Below are positions 25,740 to 36,162 of a DNA stretch of 64,000 nucleotides, piece by piece. Positions within the stretch are counted from its first letter, which is position 1; every line of letters begins with the position of its first letter. Below the pieces are notes generated by a model that was not told where the DNA came from, did no database searches, and saw only the letters and a list, made by a program, of their open reading frames with translations. The stretch is taken from positions 1 to 64,000 of the forward strand of contig NZ_WFLJ01000015.1 of NCBI RefSeq assembly GCF_009208735.1, given 5' to 3'. Both the position numbers and the translations under genes were made by a program. This DNA is from Janthinobacterium rivuli (GTDB lineage Bacteria > Pseudomonadota > Gammaproteobacteria > Burkholderiales > Burkholderiaceae_D).

Positions 25740-26888
25740 TTACAGAAAATGCATGCGCTGGCCCGTCACGCCGGCGCGGTGACGGCGCCGCAGCTGGTAC
25801 AGCGCCACGCCGCTGGCAGAGATGAGGAAGGTGATGAGCAGCCATTCCAGCGGGTTGCGGCGCGGCGGCGGCGCCGGCGACGCTTGCGACGGCACGGCGA
25901 AGGCCTGGAATTTATGCCCCGTGTAGATGGCGCCCACCACCAGGCCCGCGTCCGTGATCTTGTTGGTCAGGTACAGGCCATCGTCGCGGCGGCGCACCGT
26001 CATCACGCCTTCCTTGTAGACAAAGGTCATCGGTTCAAAGCCCTTGATGCTGACGCTGCCGACCACGTGCCCGGCCGCATTGACTGCCGTGGCGTAGCTG
26101 TCGCCCTGGCCGATCATGGCGCCCAGGTCGAGCATGCGCTTGCCGTCCCAGGCAAACGCGTGCCAGCGGCGCTTCTCCGTTTCCGACGCGCCCACGATCA
26201 GGCCTGCGTCATTGATGGCGGTGGCCGAGCTGATGCGTCCGCCGGGCAGGGTGCCTATTTCCTGCATGCCCGCGCCGGGCCGGTAGACGAAGGCGCGGCG
26301 GTAGCCATCGCCGCGCTGCGCCGTGCCCACCACCACGCCATGGTTGTTCAGGCCGCTGGCATAGCTGCTGGCGCCGCCCAGGGTGCCCAGGTCTTGCAGG
26401 CTGTGATCGGCTTTCGTGACGAAGGCGTGGAAGTCGCCGCCGCTGGTATCGGCGTAGCCGGCGATCGTGCCGTCGCGCGTGATGGCCGTGGCATAGCTGC
26501 TGGTGCCGCCCAGGGTGCCCAGGTCGCGCATGCCGCCCGCCGCATCGTAGTGGAAGGCGTGCCAGGCGCCGCTGGCCGTCTGCGCCGAGCCGACCACCAC
26601 GCCATGGATATTGATGGCCTTGGTGAAACCTTCAGCGCCGCCCAGGGTGCCCAGCTCGCGGATGCGGCCATGCTGATACGTGACGGCGCGGCGCCGTCCT
26701 TCTTCCTCCATGATGATGCCGGCCACCAGGCCCGCCGGGTTCAGGTCGGACGCGATGCTGCCATTGCCATCCCGCTCGCCAAAGCCGCGTTCGGCATAGA
26801 TGGCGGCGCTGGCGGTGGGGGCGGCGGCGGCGGCCAGCAGGCACAGGCCGAGCAGTGAGGCATGGAAGCGTAAGAAGCGTGGCGGCAT
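25740..26888 (-). CDS. HAF-repeat exported protein with C-terminal membrane anchor
   Basis: A 382-residue protein with a Sec signal (cleavage near ASA-AI) and a C-terminal membrane helix (LEWLLITFLISASGVALYQL) followed by an Arg/His-rich tail. Between them lie about six or seven tandem repeats of 45-50 residues built on (D/E)LGTLGG-xxSYAxxIN-xxGxVVGxA-xxxxxxHAF, the HAF repeat. These are beta-rich units, probably a propeller-like fold, on the periplasmic face. The function of the family is unknown. The gene is alone on its strand between the rpoD terminator and the sensor-kinase gene, and has no obvious partner. Confidence 0.82.
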   Translation of the reverse strand: MPPRFLRFHASLLGLCLLAAAAAPTASAAIYAERGFGERDGNGSIASDLNPAGLVAGIIMEEEGRRRAVTYQHGRIRELGTLGGAEGFTKAINIHGVVVGSAQTASGAWHAFHYDAAGGMRDLGTLGGTSSYATAITRDGTIAGYADTSGGDFHAFVTKADHSLQDLGTLGGASSYASGLNNHGVVVGTAQRGDGYRRAFVYRPGAGMQEIGTLPGGRISSATAINDAGLIVGASETEKRRWHAFAWDGKRMLDLGAMIGQGDSYATAVNAAGHVVGSVSIKGFEPMTFVYKEGVMTVRRRDDGLYLTNKITDAGLVVGAIYTGHKFQAFAVPSQASPAPPPRRNPLEWLLITFLISASGVALYQLRRRHRAGVTGQRMHFL

Positions 26889-26943
26889 GATAGTTTCCTC
26901 AAAGAAAAAACTTACTATACTTCCTTGTGTTGAAAATGCATAC

Positions 26944-28740
26944 TTAATTTGCTACTGTTTTTGCTAATTTTTGTATTTCATCATGCGCGGCCGGCGCGCC
27001 TTTCCTCGCGTGCGGCAGGTGGATGGCCAGCACCGTGCCCCGGCCCGCCTGGCTGTCGATGCGCAGTTCGCCGCCCAGCGCATGGACGCGTTCGCGTATG
27101 CTTTTCAAGCCGAAGGCGGCCTTCTTGCCGTGGTCGCCGGGCTGCATGCCGATGCCGTTGTCGCTGATGCGCAGCACGATGGCATCTGTATCCTGCGCCA
27201 GCGCCACTTCCACTTCGCTGGCCTGGGCGTGGCGCACGATGTTCGACAGCGATTCCTGCAGCACGCGGAAGATGGCCGACGTCTGGCGCTGATCCAGGCC
27301 CAGGTCGGGTGCCGCGCTGTCGAGCGAGAGCCGGTAGCGGATGGCGCCGCGCCCCTCCATCTGGCGCAGCAGCCATTCGGCCGCCGGCCCCAGTCCCAGC
27401 TCCAGGGTACTGGGATGCAAGTCATTGATGATGGTGCGCACCGAGCGGATGGTGGCGTCGATGGTGTCGAGCACGCGCTGGGCGTGGCGGTGCAGGCGCG
27501 GATGGGCCCTGGCCGTGCGCGCATGCAGCAGCGACACGTCGATGCGCAGCACCATCAGGTTCTGGCCCAGGTCGTCATGAATGTCGAGCGCGATGCGGCG
27601 CCGCTCCTCTTCCTTGATGGTCTGCTGGTGGTCGCTCAGTTCGCGCAACTGGGCCAGGGTGCGCTGCAGGTTTTCCTCGTTGCGCTTGCTTTCCGTGATG
27701 TCGATGGCCATGGCGATGATCATCTGCGGCCGGCCTTGCGCGTCAAACACGGGTTTCTTGTGCGTCTGCAGCAAACGATTTTCCTGCAACCGCGCGTTCC
27801 ACACCAGTTCTTCGCGGATCACCACCTGGCGGCTGGCAAACGCTTCCTGGTCCGCCGCCTGGAAGTCCTTCGTCTGTTCGTCGGGAAAATGCTGTACGTC
27901 GCGCCCGTCGGCGATGTCCTGCTGGCATACCCCCCATTGCTGTTCGCAGGCCTGGTTCATCAGCACGATGCGCGAATCGGCGTCTTTCAGGAACAGCGAC
28001 AGGGGCATCATGGAAATGATGTCCTGCAGCCGCTCTTCGCTGCGCGCCAGGGCCGCTTCCGTCTGCGCGCGCATGGCGATTTCCGCGGACAGTTGGAGAT
28101 TGACATCGAGCAACTGGGCCGTGCGCAGGGCCACGCGGCTTTCCAGCTCCGCATGGGCCAGGCTCAACGCGTGTTCGGCCCGCTTGTGTTCCGTGATGTC
28201 GCTGATCATGACCAGCGCGCCCGTCAGGGTGCCGTGCCGGTTGTACAGGCGGCGTCCGCTGAGCATGGCCCAGCGCTCCGAGCCGTCGCCATGCCGGTAA
28301 TGCAGTTCTCCCATGCAGCTATCGGTCGCCGTCTGGCGCAGCGGACACAGGCGCAGCAAGGTGGCCTCGTCGTGGAACTCGTCCATCGCGTGGTCCAGCA
28401 ACTGTTCGGCGGGAACGCCCAGCATGTCGCACAGGCGCTGGTTGACGTACAGGATGCGGCCGTGCGCATCCGTCTGCCACATGCCGTCCTGCCCCGTTTC
28501 GCTCAGGTGCTGGTAGCGCATGAGGCTATCGTCAAGCTGCGCGCGCGTCATGGCGAGATGGCTGCGCAGCGTGCGCATCAGCCAGACGACCGCGCCGGCG
28601 GCGGCGGCCAGCAGCAGGGTCAGCGAGACATGCTCCCAGAAGTCGAGCTGTTGCCACGCCACGCCGGCCAGCCAGCCCAGCACGATCAGGATGAGGGCGG
28701 CGCATGCCGCGCCCAGCGTTTCAATCGACCATTTGCTCAT
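26944..28740 (-). CDS. Membrane sensor histidine kinase with two PAS domains (NarL/DegS-type HisKA_3)
   Basis: A 598-residue kinase. It has two membrane helices near the N-terminus (about residues 8-28 and 37-55) with almost no periplasmic loop, a PAS domain (about 70-190), a coiled linker, a second PAS (about 235-355) and a HisKA_3/HATPase pair. The phospho-acceptor His is in EERRRIALDIHDDLGQNL, and ATP-binding blocks are SNIVRHAQAS, DNGIGM and GLKSIRERV. Kinases of this class pair with LuxR-type regulators, but none is adjacent, so it is an orphan here. Start 28740 is preferred, with AGGGA 5 bases upstream; 28758 is possible. The signal it senses is not evident. Confidence 0.9.
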   Translation of the reverse strand: MSKWSIETLGAACAALILIVLGWLAGVAWQQLDFWEHVSLTLLLAAAAGAVVWLMRTLRSHLAMTRAQLDDSLMRYQHLSETGQDGMWQTDAHGRILYVNQRLCDMLGVPAEQLLDHAMDEFHDEATLLRLCPLRQTATDSCMGELHYRHGDGSERWAMLSGRRLYNRHGTLTGALVMISDITEHKRAEHALSLAHAELESRVALRTAQLLDVNLQLSAEIAMRAQTEAALARSEERLQDIISMMPLSLFLKDADSRIVLMNQACEQQWGVCQQDIADGRDVQHFPDEQTKDFQAADQEAFASRQVVIREELVWNARLQENRLLQTHKKPVFDAQGRPQMIIAMAIDITESKRNEENLQRTLAQLRELSDHQQTIKEEERRRIALDIHDDLGQNLMVLRIDVSLLHARTARAHPRLHRHAQRVLDTIDATIRSVRTIINDLHPSTLELGLGPAAEWLLRQMEGRGAIRYRLSLDSAAPDLGLDQRQTSAIFRVLQESLSNIVRHAQASEVEVALAQDTDAIVLRISDNGIGMQPGDHGKKAAFGLKSIRERVHALGGELRIDSQAGRGTVLAIHLPHARKGAPAAHDEIQKLAKTVAN

Positions 28741-28861
28741 CCGCGTCCCTGGCGTCATGGTTGGCCGCTGCGGTGCGCATGGGGCCGGAGTGGAAAAGGT
28801 GTCAGCCGCTAGTGTAATACCAATTGTTGCTTTCTTGAGAATATTTTGCTTTCTAGCAAGC

Positions 28862-28892
28862 AAAAGGGCCGGCCCTTGCGGCGCCGGTCCCT
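28862..28892 (-). terminator. Terminator after ppc
   Basis: On the reverse strand GGGaCCGGC and GCCGGCCC pair around an eight to nine base loop and are followed by TTTTG. One bulged base makes it slightly imperfect. Confidence 0.65.
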
Positions 28893-28917
28893 GCTTGCCA
28901 AAGACGACCGGGCGCGA

Positions 28918-31767
28918 TCAGCCCGTGTTGCGCAGGCCGGCCGCCACGCCATTGATCGACAGCTGGATGCCGCGGTGCACCCTTTCATCGATTCGGCTTT
29001 CCGCCGACAGGGCGCGGTTGCGCTTGATCAATTCCACCTGCAAGTGGTTCAGCGGATCGAGATAGGCGAAGCGGTTCTGGATCGAGCGGGCCAGCAGCGG
29101 ATTACCCGCCAGGCGCTCCGTGTTACCGGTGATCAGCTCGAGGCAGCGCAAGGTGGTGCCATGCTCTTCCGTGATGCGCTTGTAGATGCGTTCGCGCAAG
29201 TCCTGATCCGCCACCAGTTCCGCATAGCGCGAGGCGATCGCCAGGTCCGTCTTGGCCAGCACCATGTCCATGTTCGACAGCAGGGTGGCGAAGAACGGCC
29301 ATTCGGCATACATGGCGCGCAGGGTGGCGATCCTGTCATCCTGCGCGGCGCCGTCGGCCTGCTGGATCCAGGCCTCGATGGCGCTGCCGAAGCCGAACCA
29401 GCCCGGCAGCAGCAAGCGGCACTGGCCCCAGGAAAAGCCCCAGGGAATGGCGCGCAAGTCTTCGATGCGCTGGTTGGCCTTGCGCGAGGCGGGACGGGAA
29501 CCCAGGTTCAGCTCGGCGATTTCCGCGATCGGCGTAGCCGAGAAGAAATACTCGGTAAAGCCCGGCGTTTCATACACGAGGTGGCGGTAGGCGTGATAGG
29601 CGAGGTCCGACAGCTGCGCCATCACCGCTTCGAACTGCGCCAGCCGGCTGGTGCGGGCCGGATTGGCTTCCTGCGGCGCCAGGCTCGCTTCCAGGGTGGC
29701 GGCCACCAGCAATTCCAGGTTGCGCCGGCCGATTTCCGCGTTGGAAAATTTCGAGGCGATGATTTCGCCCTGTTCCGTCAGGCGGATCTGGCCGTTGACG
29801 GTGCCCGGCGGCTGGGCCAGGATGGCTTCGTAGCTGGGTCCGCCGCCACGGCCCACGGTGCCGCCGCGGCCATGGAACAGGCGCAGCTTGACGCCGGCCT
29901 TCTGGAAGTCGGCCACCAGCGCCAGTTCCGCCTTGTACAGTTCCCAGTTCGACGTCAGGAAGCCGCCATCCTTGTTCGAGTCGGAATAGCCGAGCATGAC
30001 TTCCTGCAATTGTCCCTGCTTGGCGATCAGTTGTTTGACCAGGGGCAAGGCCATGAGTTCGCTCATGATGCCGGCCGCGCGCTGCAGGTCGGGGATCGTC
30101 TCGAACAGGGGGATGACCATCAGTTCGCACGTGCTGTCGCCGGCGCCACCCGCCTTCCAGTCGGTGCGCAGCAAGCCTGTTTCCTTTTGCAGCAGCAATA
30201 CTTCCAGCAAGTCGGACACGGTTTCCGTGTGCGAGATGATGTAGTTGCGGATGGCCCGCGCGCCGTAGCGCTGGCGGATGTCGCGCGCGGCGCGCAAAAT
30301 CGCCAGTTCCGAATCCGTTTCCGTGGCGTAGCTGATGTAAGGCGAGTACAGCAGGCGCGGCTGCGCCAGTTCATTCAGCAGCAGCGCCTGCTTGTCTTCC
30401 TCGGACAGGGCCGTGTAATCGGCCGCCACGCCGCTTTTCGCGAACAGGTCGGCCAGCACGCGTTCGTGCACGTCGGACGTCTGGCGCATGTCGAGCGACG
30501 CCAGGTGGAAGCCGAAGATGTCGGCCGCGCGCGCCAGGGTGGCCAGGCGCGGGCGCACGAGGGCGATGCCGTGGTGCGACTCGAGCGAGGCGACGATGGT
30601 GCGCAAGTCGGCGACAAAGGCGGCCGCATCCGGATAGGCGGCTGCCGCGCCCACTTCCTTGCGCAGGATGTTGGTGGCGCCCAGCGCGCGCGCCGTGGCG
30701 GCCAGGCGCGCATAGATGCCGATCAGGGCGCGGCGGTACGGCTCGTCGCTGCGGTGCGGCGAGGCGTCCGGCGACTGGTCGGCCAGCGCCTGCAGTTCGG
30801 CGCTCACGCCCACCATCAGGGTCGAGACGGACAATTCCGCGCCCAGCGCGTGCACTTCATCGAGGTAAAAGTCGAGGATGGTGGTGGCGTGGCGCGCCAG
30901 CGCATGCTGCATGGTGCCCGCGTTCACGTTCGGGTTGCCGTCGCGGTCGCCGCCGATCCAGCTGCCCATCTGCACGTAGGCGGCGTTGATCGGCTCGATC
31001 GTGCCGTCGCCGTTCGGGTACTCGGCGGCGATGTCGTCCTCGATGTCGTCATACAGGCCCGGCAGTTCGCGCAGGAAGGTGATGCGGTAGTAGGACAGCG
31101 CGTTTTCGATCTCGTCGGCCACCGTCAGCTTCGAGTAGCGCAGCATGCGCGTCTGCCACAGGGTGGCCACGCGCGAGCGCAGCAGCTGCAGGTTGGCGTG
31201 CCGCTCTTTCGGCGTCTGCGGCAAGTCGCGCTCGGCCAGCAGGCGGGCGATGTCGTGCTCGGCGTCGAGGATGCTCTTGCGCTGCACTTCCGTCGGGTGG
31301 GCCGTCAGCACGGGGGCGATCAGGGCATCCTGGAAGAAGGTGTCGACCGTCTTGCGCGGCACGCCGGCGGCGCGCAGTTTTTTCAGCGCGAAGCTGACGC
31401 TGCCTTTTTGCGCCGGCGAGCCGGCCAGCAGGTGGGCGCGGCGGCGGCGGATGTGGTGCTGGTCTTCCGCAATGTTGGCCAGGTGCGAAAAGTAGGAAAA
31501 GGCGCGCACGACGGAAATCGTCTGTTCGCGGCTCAGTTCCTTGAGCATGGCGTCGAGTTCCAGCGCGGCGCCCGCGTCCGCTTCGCGGCGGAAGCGCACG
31601 GACGTCTGGCGTATGGTTTCCACCACATGGAAGACGGCGTCGCCTTCCTGTTCGCGCAGCACGTCGCCCAGCAGGCGGCCCAGCAGGCGGATGTCTTCCT
31701 TCAGCGGCGCGTCCTTGTCGGAGCCGGCGGCCGGGACTATTTCTGGTGCTACTGCGTCATTGAGCAT
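28918..31767 (-). CDS. ppc: Phosphoenolpyruvate carboxylase
   Basis: A 949-residue cytosolic enzyme that adds bicarbonate to phosphoenolpyruvate, giving oxaloacetate to refill the TCA cycle. Signature segments are [13 protein letters not shown] near residue 150 with the catalytic His, [10 protein letters not shown], and the substrate loop [14 protein letters not shown]. The C-terminus ends in RNTG, the usual ending. The start at 31767 is chosen because family homology ([17 protein letters not shown]) begins some 25 residues in; the same frame stays open to 33135 only as an antisense reading of hemC and is not coding. No strong ribosome site is visible. The gene is divergent from hemC and monocistronic. 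Confidence 0.95.
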   Translation of the reverse strand: MLNDAVAPEIVPAAGSDKDAPLKEDIRLLGRLLGDVLREQEGDAVFHVVETIRQTSVRFRREADAGAALELDAMLKELSREQTISVVRAFSYFSHLANIAEDQHHIRRRRAHLLAGSPAQKGSVSFALKKLRAAGVPRKTVDTFFQDALIAPVLTAHPTEVQRKSILDAEHDIARLLAERDLPQTPKERHANLQLLRSRVATLWQTRMLRYSKLTVADEIENALSYYRITFLRELPGLYDDIEDDIAAEYPNGDGTIEPINAAYVQMGSWIGGDRDGNPNVNAGTMQHALARHATTILDFYLDEVHALGAELSVSTLMVGVSAELQALADQSPDASPHRSDEPYRRALIGIYARLAATARALGATNILRKEVGAAAAYPDAAAFVADLRTIVASLESHHGIALVRPRLATLARAADIFGFHLASLDMRQTSDVHERVLADLFAKSGVAADYTALSEEDKQALLLNELAQPRLLYSPYISYATETDSELAILRAARDIRQRYGARAIRNYIISHTETVSDLLEVLLLQKETGLLRTDWKAGGAGDSTCELMVIPLFETIPDLQRAAGIMSELMALPLVKQLIAKQGQLQEVMLGYSDSNKDGGFLTSNWELYKAELALVADFQKAGVKLRLFHGRGGTVGRGGGPSYEAILAQPPGTVNGQIRLTEQGEIIASKFSNAEIGRRNLELLVAATLEASLAPQEANPARTSRLAQFEAVMAQLSDLAYHAYRHLVYETPGFTEYFFSATPIAEIAELNLGSRPASRKANQRIEDLRAIPWGFSWGQCRLLLPGWFGFGSAIEAWIQQADGAAQDDRIATLRAMYAEWPFFATLLSNMDMVLAKTDLAIASRYAELVADQDLRERIYKRITEEHGTTLRCLELITGNTERLAGNPLLARSIQNRFAYLDPLNHLQVELIKRNRALSAESRIDERVHRGIQLSINGVAAGLRNTG

Positions 31768-31930
31768 AATAAAGAACCAAAGTAAGTGTAAAAGCAAGGG
31801 AATGTGGATCGCACCGGGCGTTTGGCCGCAGAGGGGAGGGGGCGCATGATAAAATTTGTGGTCTTGAACATGGACGCTAGCCTGACTTGGCCGTATAGGC
31901 AAAGGGATAACGATTATAGCGACGCCGGGC

Positions 31931-31971
31931 GCCATTTCGATACAAATCGGTATCACGTCCGGCGAAATGGC
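31931..31971. promoter_or_regulatory. Hairpin in the ppc-hemC divergent gap
   Basis: GCCATTTCG (31931-31939) and CGAAATGGC (31963-31971) are perfect 9-base inverted arms around a 23-base loop that itself holds GATAC/GTATC. It lies 75 bases before the hemC ATG and may be an operator or a leader structure; no T-run follows. Confidence 0.45.
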
Positions 31972-32046
31972 AACGAAAAACGACAACGACAGCGAAAGAA
32001 CCTTGTTTTGAAAGCATCCGAATTGACCCCGAACGAATTGACGCCG

Positions 32047-33018
32047 ATGATACCCGCCCGCCTGGTGATCGCCACGCGCGAGAGCCGTCTTGCCATGTGG
32101 CAAGCTGAACACGTGCGTGCGCGTCTGGCCGCCCTGTATCCGCAGTGTAGCGTTGAAATTCTCGGCATGACCACACGCGGCGACCAGATTCTGGACCGCG
32201 CCTTGTCCAAGGTAGGCGGCAAGGGCCTGTTCGTCAAGGAGCTGGAAGTGGCGATGGAAGAGGGCCGCGCCGACCTGGCCGTGCATTCGCTGAAAGACGT
32301 GCCGATGGAGTTGCCGGATGGCTTTGCCCTGGCCGCCATCCTCGAGCGCGAAGACCCGCGCGATGCGTTCGTGTCCAACGATTACGCCAGCCTGGCCGAG
32401 CTGCCGCACGGCGCCGTCGTCGGCACCAGCAGCCTGCGCCGCCAATCGCTGATCGCCGCGCGCTATCCGCACCTGACGATCCTGCCCCTGCGCGGCAACC
32501 TCGATACGCGCCTGGGCAAGCTGGACCGTGGCGATTACGCCGCCATCATCCTGGCCGCCGCCGGCCTGAAACGCCTGGGCCTGGCGTCGCGCATCCGCGC
32601 CGTGCTGGCGCCGGAAGACAGCTTGCCAGCCGCCGGCCAGGGCGCCATGGCGATCGAGGTGCGCGCCGGTCGCGCCGACGGCATCGACATGACGGCCCTG
32701 CTGGCGCCGCTCAACCATGCCGATACGGCGCACGCCGTCACGGCCGAGCGCAAGGTGTCGAAGATCTTCGGCGGCAGCTGCCAGATTCCGCTGGCCGCGT
32801 TCGCCACCGTCGAGGGCGAACAGATGCGCTTGCGCGCCATGGTCGCCACGCCGGACGGCGCGCGCATGGCCAGCGCCGACGTCAGTGGCCCGTCCAGCGC
32901 GCCAGAACTGCTGGGCGAACGGGTGGCCGAACTGCTGCGCGGGCAAGATGCCGCCGGCATCCTCGCCTCGTGCGCCGTTACACCCGACAACCATGAAGGC
33001 CTGGCGCCGCATGCCTGA
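32047..33018 (+). CDS. hemC: Hydroxymethylbilane synthase (porphobilinogen deaminase)
   Basis: A 323-residue enzyme that joins four porphobilinogen units into hydroxymethylbilane in heme synthesis. The family start [19 protein letters not shown], the cofactor-region TSSLRRQ, and the dipyrromethane attachment Cys245 in GGSCQIPL are all present. ATG 32047 matches where homology begins. A TTG at 32008 would add 13 residues and has a weak GAAAG upstream, so it remains possible. It is the first gene of a four-gene block; hemD begins inside its last codons in another frame, indicating coupling. A hairpin lies in the leader at 31931-31971. Confidence 0.95.
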   Translation: MIPARLVIATRESRLAMWQAEHVRARLAALYPQCSVEILGMTTRGDQILDRALSKVGGKGLFVKELEVAMEEGRADLAVHSLKDVPMELPDGFALAAILEREDPRDAFVSNDYASLAELPHGAVVGTSSLRRQSLIAARYPHLTILPLRGNLDTRLGKLDRGDYAAIILAAAGLKRLGLASRIRAVLAPEDSLPAAGQGAMAIEVRAGRADGIDMTALLAPLNHADTAHAVTAERKVSKIFGGSCQIPLAAFATVEGEQMRLRAMVATPDGARMASADVSGPSSAPELLGERVAELLRGQDAAGILASCAVTPDNHEGLAPHA

Positions 33019-33793
33019 CAGCGTGGTGATCACGCGGCCCGCGGCGCAAGCGGGGCCGCTGGCCGCCCGGATCGCGGCGCTGGGTTGGCCCGTGACCCTG
33101 CTGCCGCTGCTGGAAATCCACGCGCTTGACGGCAAGGAGGAATGCGCGCAGCTGCAAGCCGTGCTGGCGCGCCTGACCGACTACGACCTGGTGGCGTTCG
33201 TCTCGCCGAACGCCATCGACTGCGTCTTTGCGCACCTGCCCGCCTGGCCGCCCGGCCTGCCGCTGGCCGTGGTGGGCGAGGGCAGCCGGATGGCCCTGGC
33301 CGCGCATGGCGTCACGCAGGCCAACGCCAGCATCACCAGTCCGCTCGACACGGCGCGCAGCGATTCCGAACATTTATTATTGGCGCTGGACTTGCCGGCC
33401 CTGCGCGGCAAGCGCGTGCTGATCGTGCGCGGCGATGGCGGACGCGACTACCTGGCCGACGGCTTGCGCGCGGCCGGCGCCGAAGTCGAGTTCGTCACGG
33501 CCTACCGCCGCCAGGTGCCGACGCTGACGCCGGCCTTGCGGGCGACCCTGGAAAACCTGTTGCAGCATAATAATGACTGGATCATCACCAGCTCGGAAGC
33601 GCTACGCGGTTTGCTGGCGCTGCTGGGCGAAATGGATGCTGAAAAGATGGCTGTTGTGAAAATGCAACAGCAGCATCTGATCGTGCCGCACGCCCGCATT
33701 GCACAAACGGCGGCGGACCTGGGTTTTGCCCGTGTCACCTTGACAGGATCAGGCGACGCGGGAGTGCTCGCCGCGTTACAATCACGACCATGA
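33011..33793 (+). CDS. hemD: Uroporphyrinogen-III synthase
   Basis: A 260-residue protein that cyclises hydroxymethylbilane with inversion of ring D. Sequence conservation is low in this family, but the [22 protein letters not shown] opening, [41 protein letters not shown] and the [13 protein letters not shown] block are characteristic. Start 33011 overlaps the end of hemC by 8 bases; 32993 is an in-frame alternative. Its TGA overlaps the ATG of hemX. Position between hemC and hemX confirms the assignment. Confidence 0.93.
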   Translation: MPDSVVITRPAAQAGPLAARIAALGWPVTLLPLLEIHALDGKEECAQLQAVLARLTDYDLVAFVSPNAIDCVFAHLPAWPPGLPLAVVGEGSRMALAAHGVTQANASITSPLDTARSDSEHLLLALDLPALRGKRVLIVRGDGGRDYLADGLRAAGAEVEFVTAYRRQVPTLTPALRATLENLLQHNNDWIITSSEALRGLLALLGEMDAEKMAVVKMQQQHLIVPHARIAQTAADLGFARVTLTGSGDAGVLAALQSRP

Positions 33794-34944
33794 ACGAAAT
33801 GCCTACACTCTCCGAACCGAATGCATCGCCTGCCGGCGCCGTGAAGACGGCGCCGCAGGCGGCCGACCAACCCGCCGGCCGCGCGCCGACCCTGCTCGAA
33901 CAGCTGCAAAAGCCCATGAGCATCGCCGTCATCGTGCTGGCCGTGCTGCTCGCTGCGCAAAGCTGGTCGACCAGCAAGCAGATCCGCAACCTGCGCGAAG
34001 AAGTGGCCAAACGCCTGCAAAAGGGCGATGTCAGCAATGCCGAAACGGGCGTGCTGGCGCGCAACGTGCAAGAAGGCACGAAAGAGCTGCAAATCAAGGT
34101 GGGTGCGCTGGAAAACCGCCAGAGCGAAACGCAAAGCCAGCAGCTGGCCCTGGAACAACTGTACAACGACTTGTCGAAGAACCGCGACGAGTGGGCGCTG
34201 ACGGAAATCGAGCAAGTGCTGTCGACGGCCAGCCAGCAGCTGCAACTGGCCGGCAACGTGCCCGGCGCGCTGATCGCCCTGCAAAACGCCGACCGCAGCC
34301 TGTCGCGTTCCGACAAGCCGCAATTCATCACCATCCGCCGCGCCATCGGCCGCGACATGGAAAAACTCAAGGCCCTGCCCAGCGTCGATTCGACGGGCGT
34401 GGCGCTGCGCCTCGATGCCGTGATCGCCCAGGTCGATTCCCTGCCGATGCTGTCCGACGAAACGCCGGCCTTGCCGGCCGCGCCGGAAAAGCCGAAGAAG
34501 GCCGGGGCCAAGCCCGTGCGCGATGCGGCCGGCAAGCTGGTGGGACCGCCGGCGCCGGAACCGCTGCTGCAAAAAGTGCGCGACGGCTTCAATACCTGGA
34601 GCGGCGACATGTGGGCCGACGTGCGTCAATTGATACGCATCCGCCGCGTCGATACGCCGGAAGCGCTGATGCTGTCGCCGACGCAATCGTATTTCTTGCG
34701 TGAAAACGTCAAGCTGCGCCTGCTCAATGCCCGCATGGCCTTGTTGTCGCGCAATGAAACGGCCTTCCGCAACGACTTGATCGCCGCGCAGGATGCGCTG
34801 GCCAAGTATTTCGACACCCGCGCCAAGAGCACGCAGACGGCGCAAGCCCTGCTGCGCCAGGTGCAGGGCAGCAACCTGGCCATCGAAATGCCAACCTTGT
34901 CCGACAGTCTGACGGCTGTGCGCAACTACAAAGCGAAGTCCTGA
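33790..34944 (+). CDS. hemX: HemX-family membrane protein
   Basis: A 384-residue protein with a Pro/Ala-rich cytoplasmic lead, one membrane helix (about residues 38-58, MSIAVIVLAVLLAAQSW) and a long periplasmic region that starts as coiled coil (LREEVAKRLQKG to ALEQLYNDLSKN). It is often annotated as uroporphyrinogen-III C-methyltransferase, but no SAM-binding methylase domain is visible. In HemX proteins the helical region probably scaffolds heme-pathway enzymes. The ATGA overlap with hemD and the 4-base gap to hemY place it firmly in the hem operon. Confidence 0.9.
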   Translation: MNEMPTLSEPNASPAGAVKTAPQAADQPAGRAPTLLEQLQKPMSIAVIVLAVLLAAQSWSTSKQIRNLREEVAKRLQKGDVSNAETGVLARNVQEGTKELQIKVGALENRQSETQSQQLALEQLYNDLSKNRDEWALTEIEQVLSTASQQLQLAGNVPGALIALQNADRSLSRSDKPQFITIRRAIGRDMEKLKALPSVDSTGVALRLDAVIAQVDSLPMLSDETPALPAAPEKPKKAGAKPVRDAAGKLVGPPAPEPLLQKVRDGFNTWSGDMWADVRQLIRIRRVDTPEALMLSPTQSYFLRENVKLRLLNARMALLSRNETAFRNDLIAAQDALAKYFDTRAKSTQTAQALLRQVQGSNLAIEMPTLSDSLTAVRNYKAKS

Positions 34945-34948
34945 GCCC

Positions 34949-36145
34949 ATGCGTCTATTTCTCTGGTTACTCGCCCTGATGGCCGCGGCGATCGGTATCG
35001 CCGTGACGGCCCGTTTCAATCCCGGCAATGTGGTGCTGTTCTATCCGCCTTACCGCATCGATTTGTCGCTGAACTTCTTCCTGCTGCTGCAGGTCGTGCT
35101 GTTCGTGCTGCTGTATCTGCTGGTGCGCGCCGTGCGCGCCACCGTGCGCATGCCGGCGCAAGTGGCGGCCTACCGCCAGCGCAAGCGTGAGCGCGATGGC
35201 AACAAGGGCTTGCGCGAAGCCTTGAAAGCCCTGTTCGAAGGCCGTTTCGGCCATGCCGAGAAGGCCGCCTTGCGCGCCGCCGAGCTGGAAGAAAACGCCG
35301 GCCTGGCCGCGCTGATCGGCGCGCGCGCCGCGCACCGCATGCGCCAGTCCGAACGCCGCGACAGCTGGCTGTCCCGCGTCGAAGGCGACGCCAGCCTGAA
35401 GACGGCGCGTTTGATGACGGTGACGGAATTGCTGGTCGACGACCACCAGCCGGAAGCGGCACTGGCCGCCGTGCGCGAACTGAACGCCAGCGGCACGCGT
35501 CATATCCACGCGCTGCAATGGTCGCTGAAAGCCGAGCAGCAGGCGAAGAACTGGCCGGAAGTGCTGCGCCTCGTGCGTTCGCTCGACAAGCACCGCGCCC
35601 TGCATCCGGCCCTGTCGTCGCGCCTGCGCGAGCTGGCCTACGACCATCTGCTGTCCGACCCATCGCATGACGCTGAATCGCTGATGCGCGTGTGGTCCAC
35701 CGTGCCGAGCAGCGACCGGGTCAAGCCCTACATCGCCTGCCGCGCCGCCACGGCCCTGAATGCGCGCGGCTTGCACGACGAAGCGCGCCTCGTGTGCGAA
35801 GAGTCGCTGGCGGCCGACTGGGACGAGCGCGTCGTGCGCGCCTACCGCGAAGCGGCGGCGCCGAGCGGCACGCCGGCCTTGCTGCTGCAGATCGAGCATT
35901 GCGAGCAATGGATGAAACAGCGTCCGCTGGATGCGGAACTGGCGCTGACCCTGGGCACCTTGTGCCTCAAGCAAAAACTGTGGGGCAAGGCCCAGCGCCA
36001 CCTGGAGCAGGCTTTGTCCGACGCGAACGAGCCGCAAATGGTGCGCGACGCCCACCTGAAGCTGGCGCAGATGCACGACGCCTTGCAGCAGACGGAACAG
36101 GCTGCCGCCCATTACCGGCAGTGCGCACTGGCCACCATCCTGTAA
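34949..36145 (+). CDS. hemY: HemY-family heme-biosynthesis TPR protein
   Basis: A 398-residue inner-membrane protein. Two membrane helices at 1-22 and 40-63 flank a short loop (FNPGNVVLFYPPYRIDLSLN), the HemY_N signature. A long helical TPR-like domain follows, with units such as ALKALFEGRFGHAEKAALRAAELEEN and LGTLCLKQKLWGKAQRHLEQAL. It is not the oxygen-dependent protoporphyrinogen oxidase that shares the name in Bacillus. Its role in late heme steps is not settled. It is the last gene of the hemCDXY block, closed by a strong terminator. Confidence 0.92.
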   Translation: MRLFLWLLALMAAAIGIAVTARFNPGNVVLFYPPYRIDLSLNFFLLLQVVLFVLLYLLVRAVRATVRMPAQVAAYRQRKRERDGNKGLREALKALFEGRFGHAEKAALRAAELEENAGLAALIGARAAHRMRQSERRDSWLSRVEGDASLKTARLMTVTELLVDDHQPEAALAAVRELNASGTRHIHALQWSLKAEQQAKNWPEVLRLVRSLDKHRALHPALSSRLRELAYDHLLSDPSHDAESLMRVWSTVPSSDRVKPYIACRAATALNARGLHDEARLVCEESLAADWDERVVRAYREAAAPSGTPALLLQIEHCEQWMKQRPLDAELALTLGTLCLKQKLWGKAQRHLEQALSDANEPQMVRDAHLKLAQMHDALQQTEQAAAHYRQCALATIL

Positions 36146-36162
36146 GCTCATTCTTCAGACGT

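Noticed and set aside
28846-31785. A 979-residue forward open frame opposite ppc
   Set aside because: It is the exact antisense of ppc, rich in Gln, Arg and His as expected for a complementary frame, with no recognisable domain.
28918-33135. A single 1405-residue reverse-strand open frame that would fuse extra protein to ppc
   Set aside because: Only the part from 31767 downward matches PEP carboxylase. The upstream part is the antisense of hemC and is open only because of GC-rich codon bias.
33790-34944. A uroporphyrinogen-III methyltransferase activity for HemX
   Set aside because: There is no SAM-binding methylase domain; only a membrane helix and a helical periplasmic part are visible.
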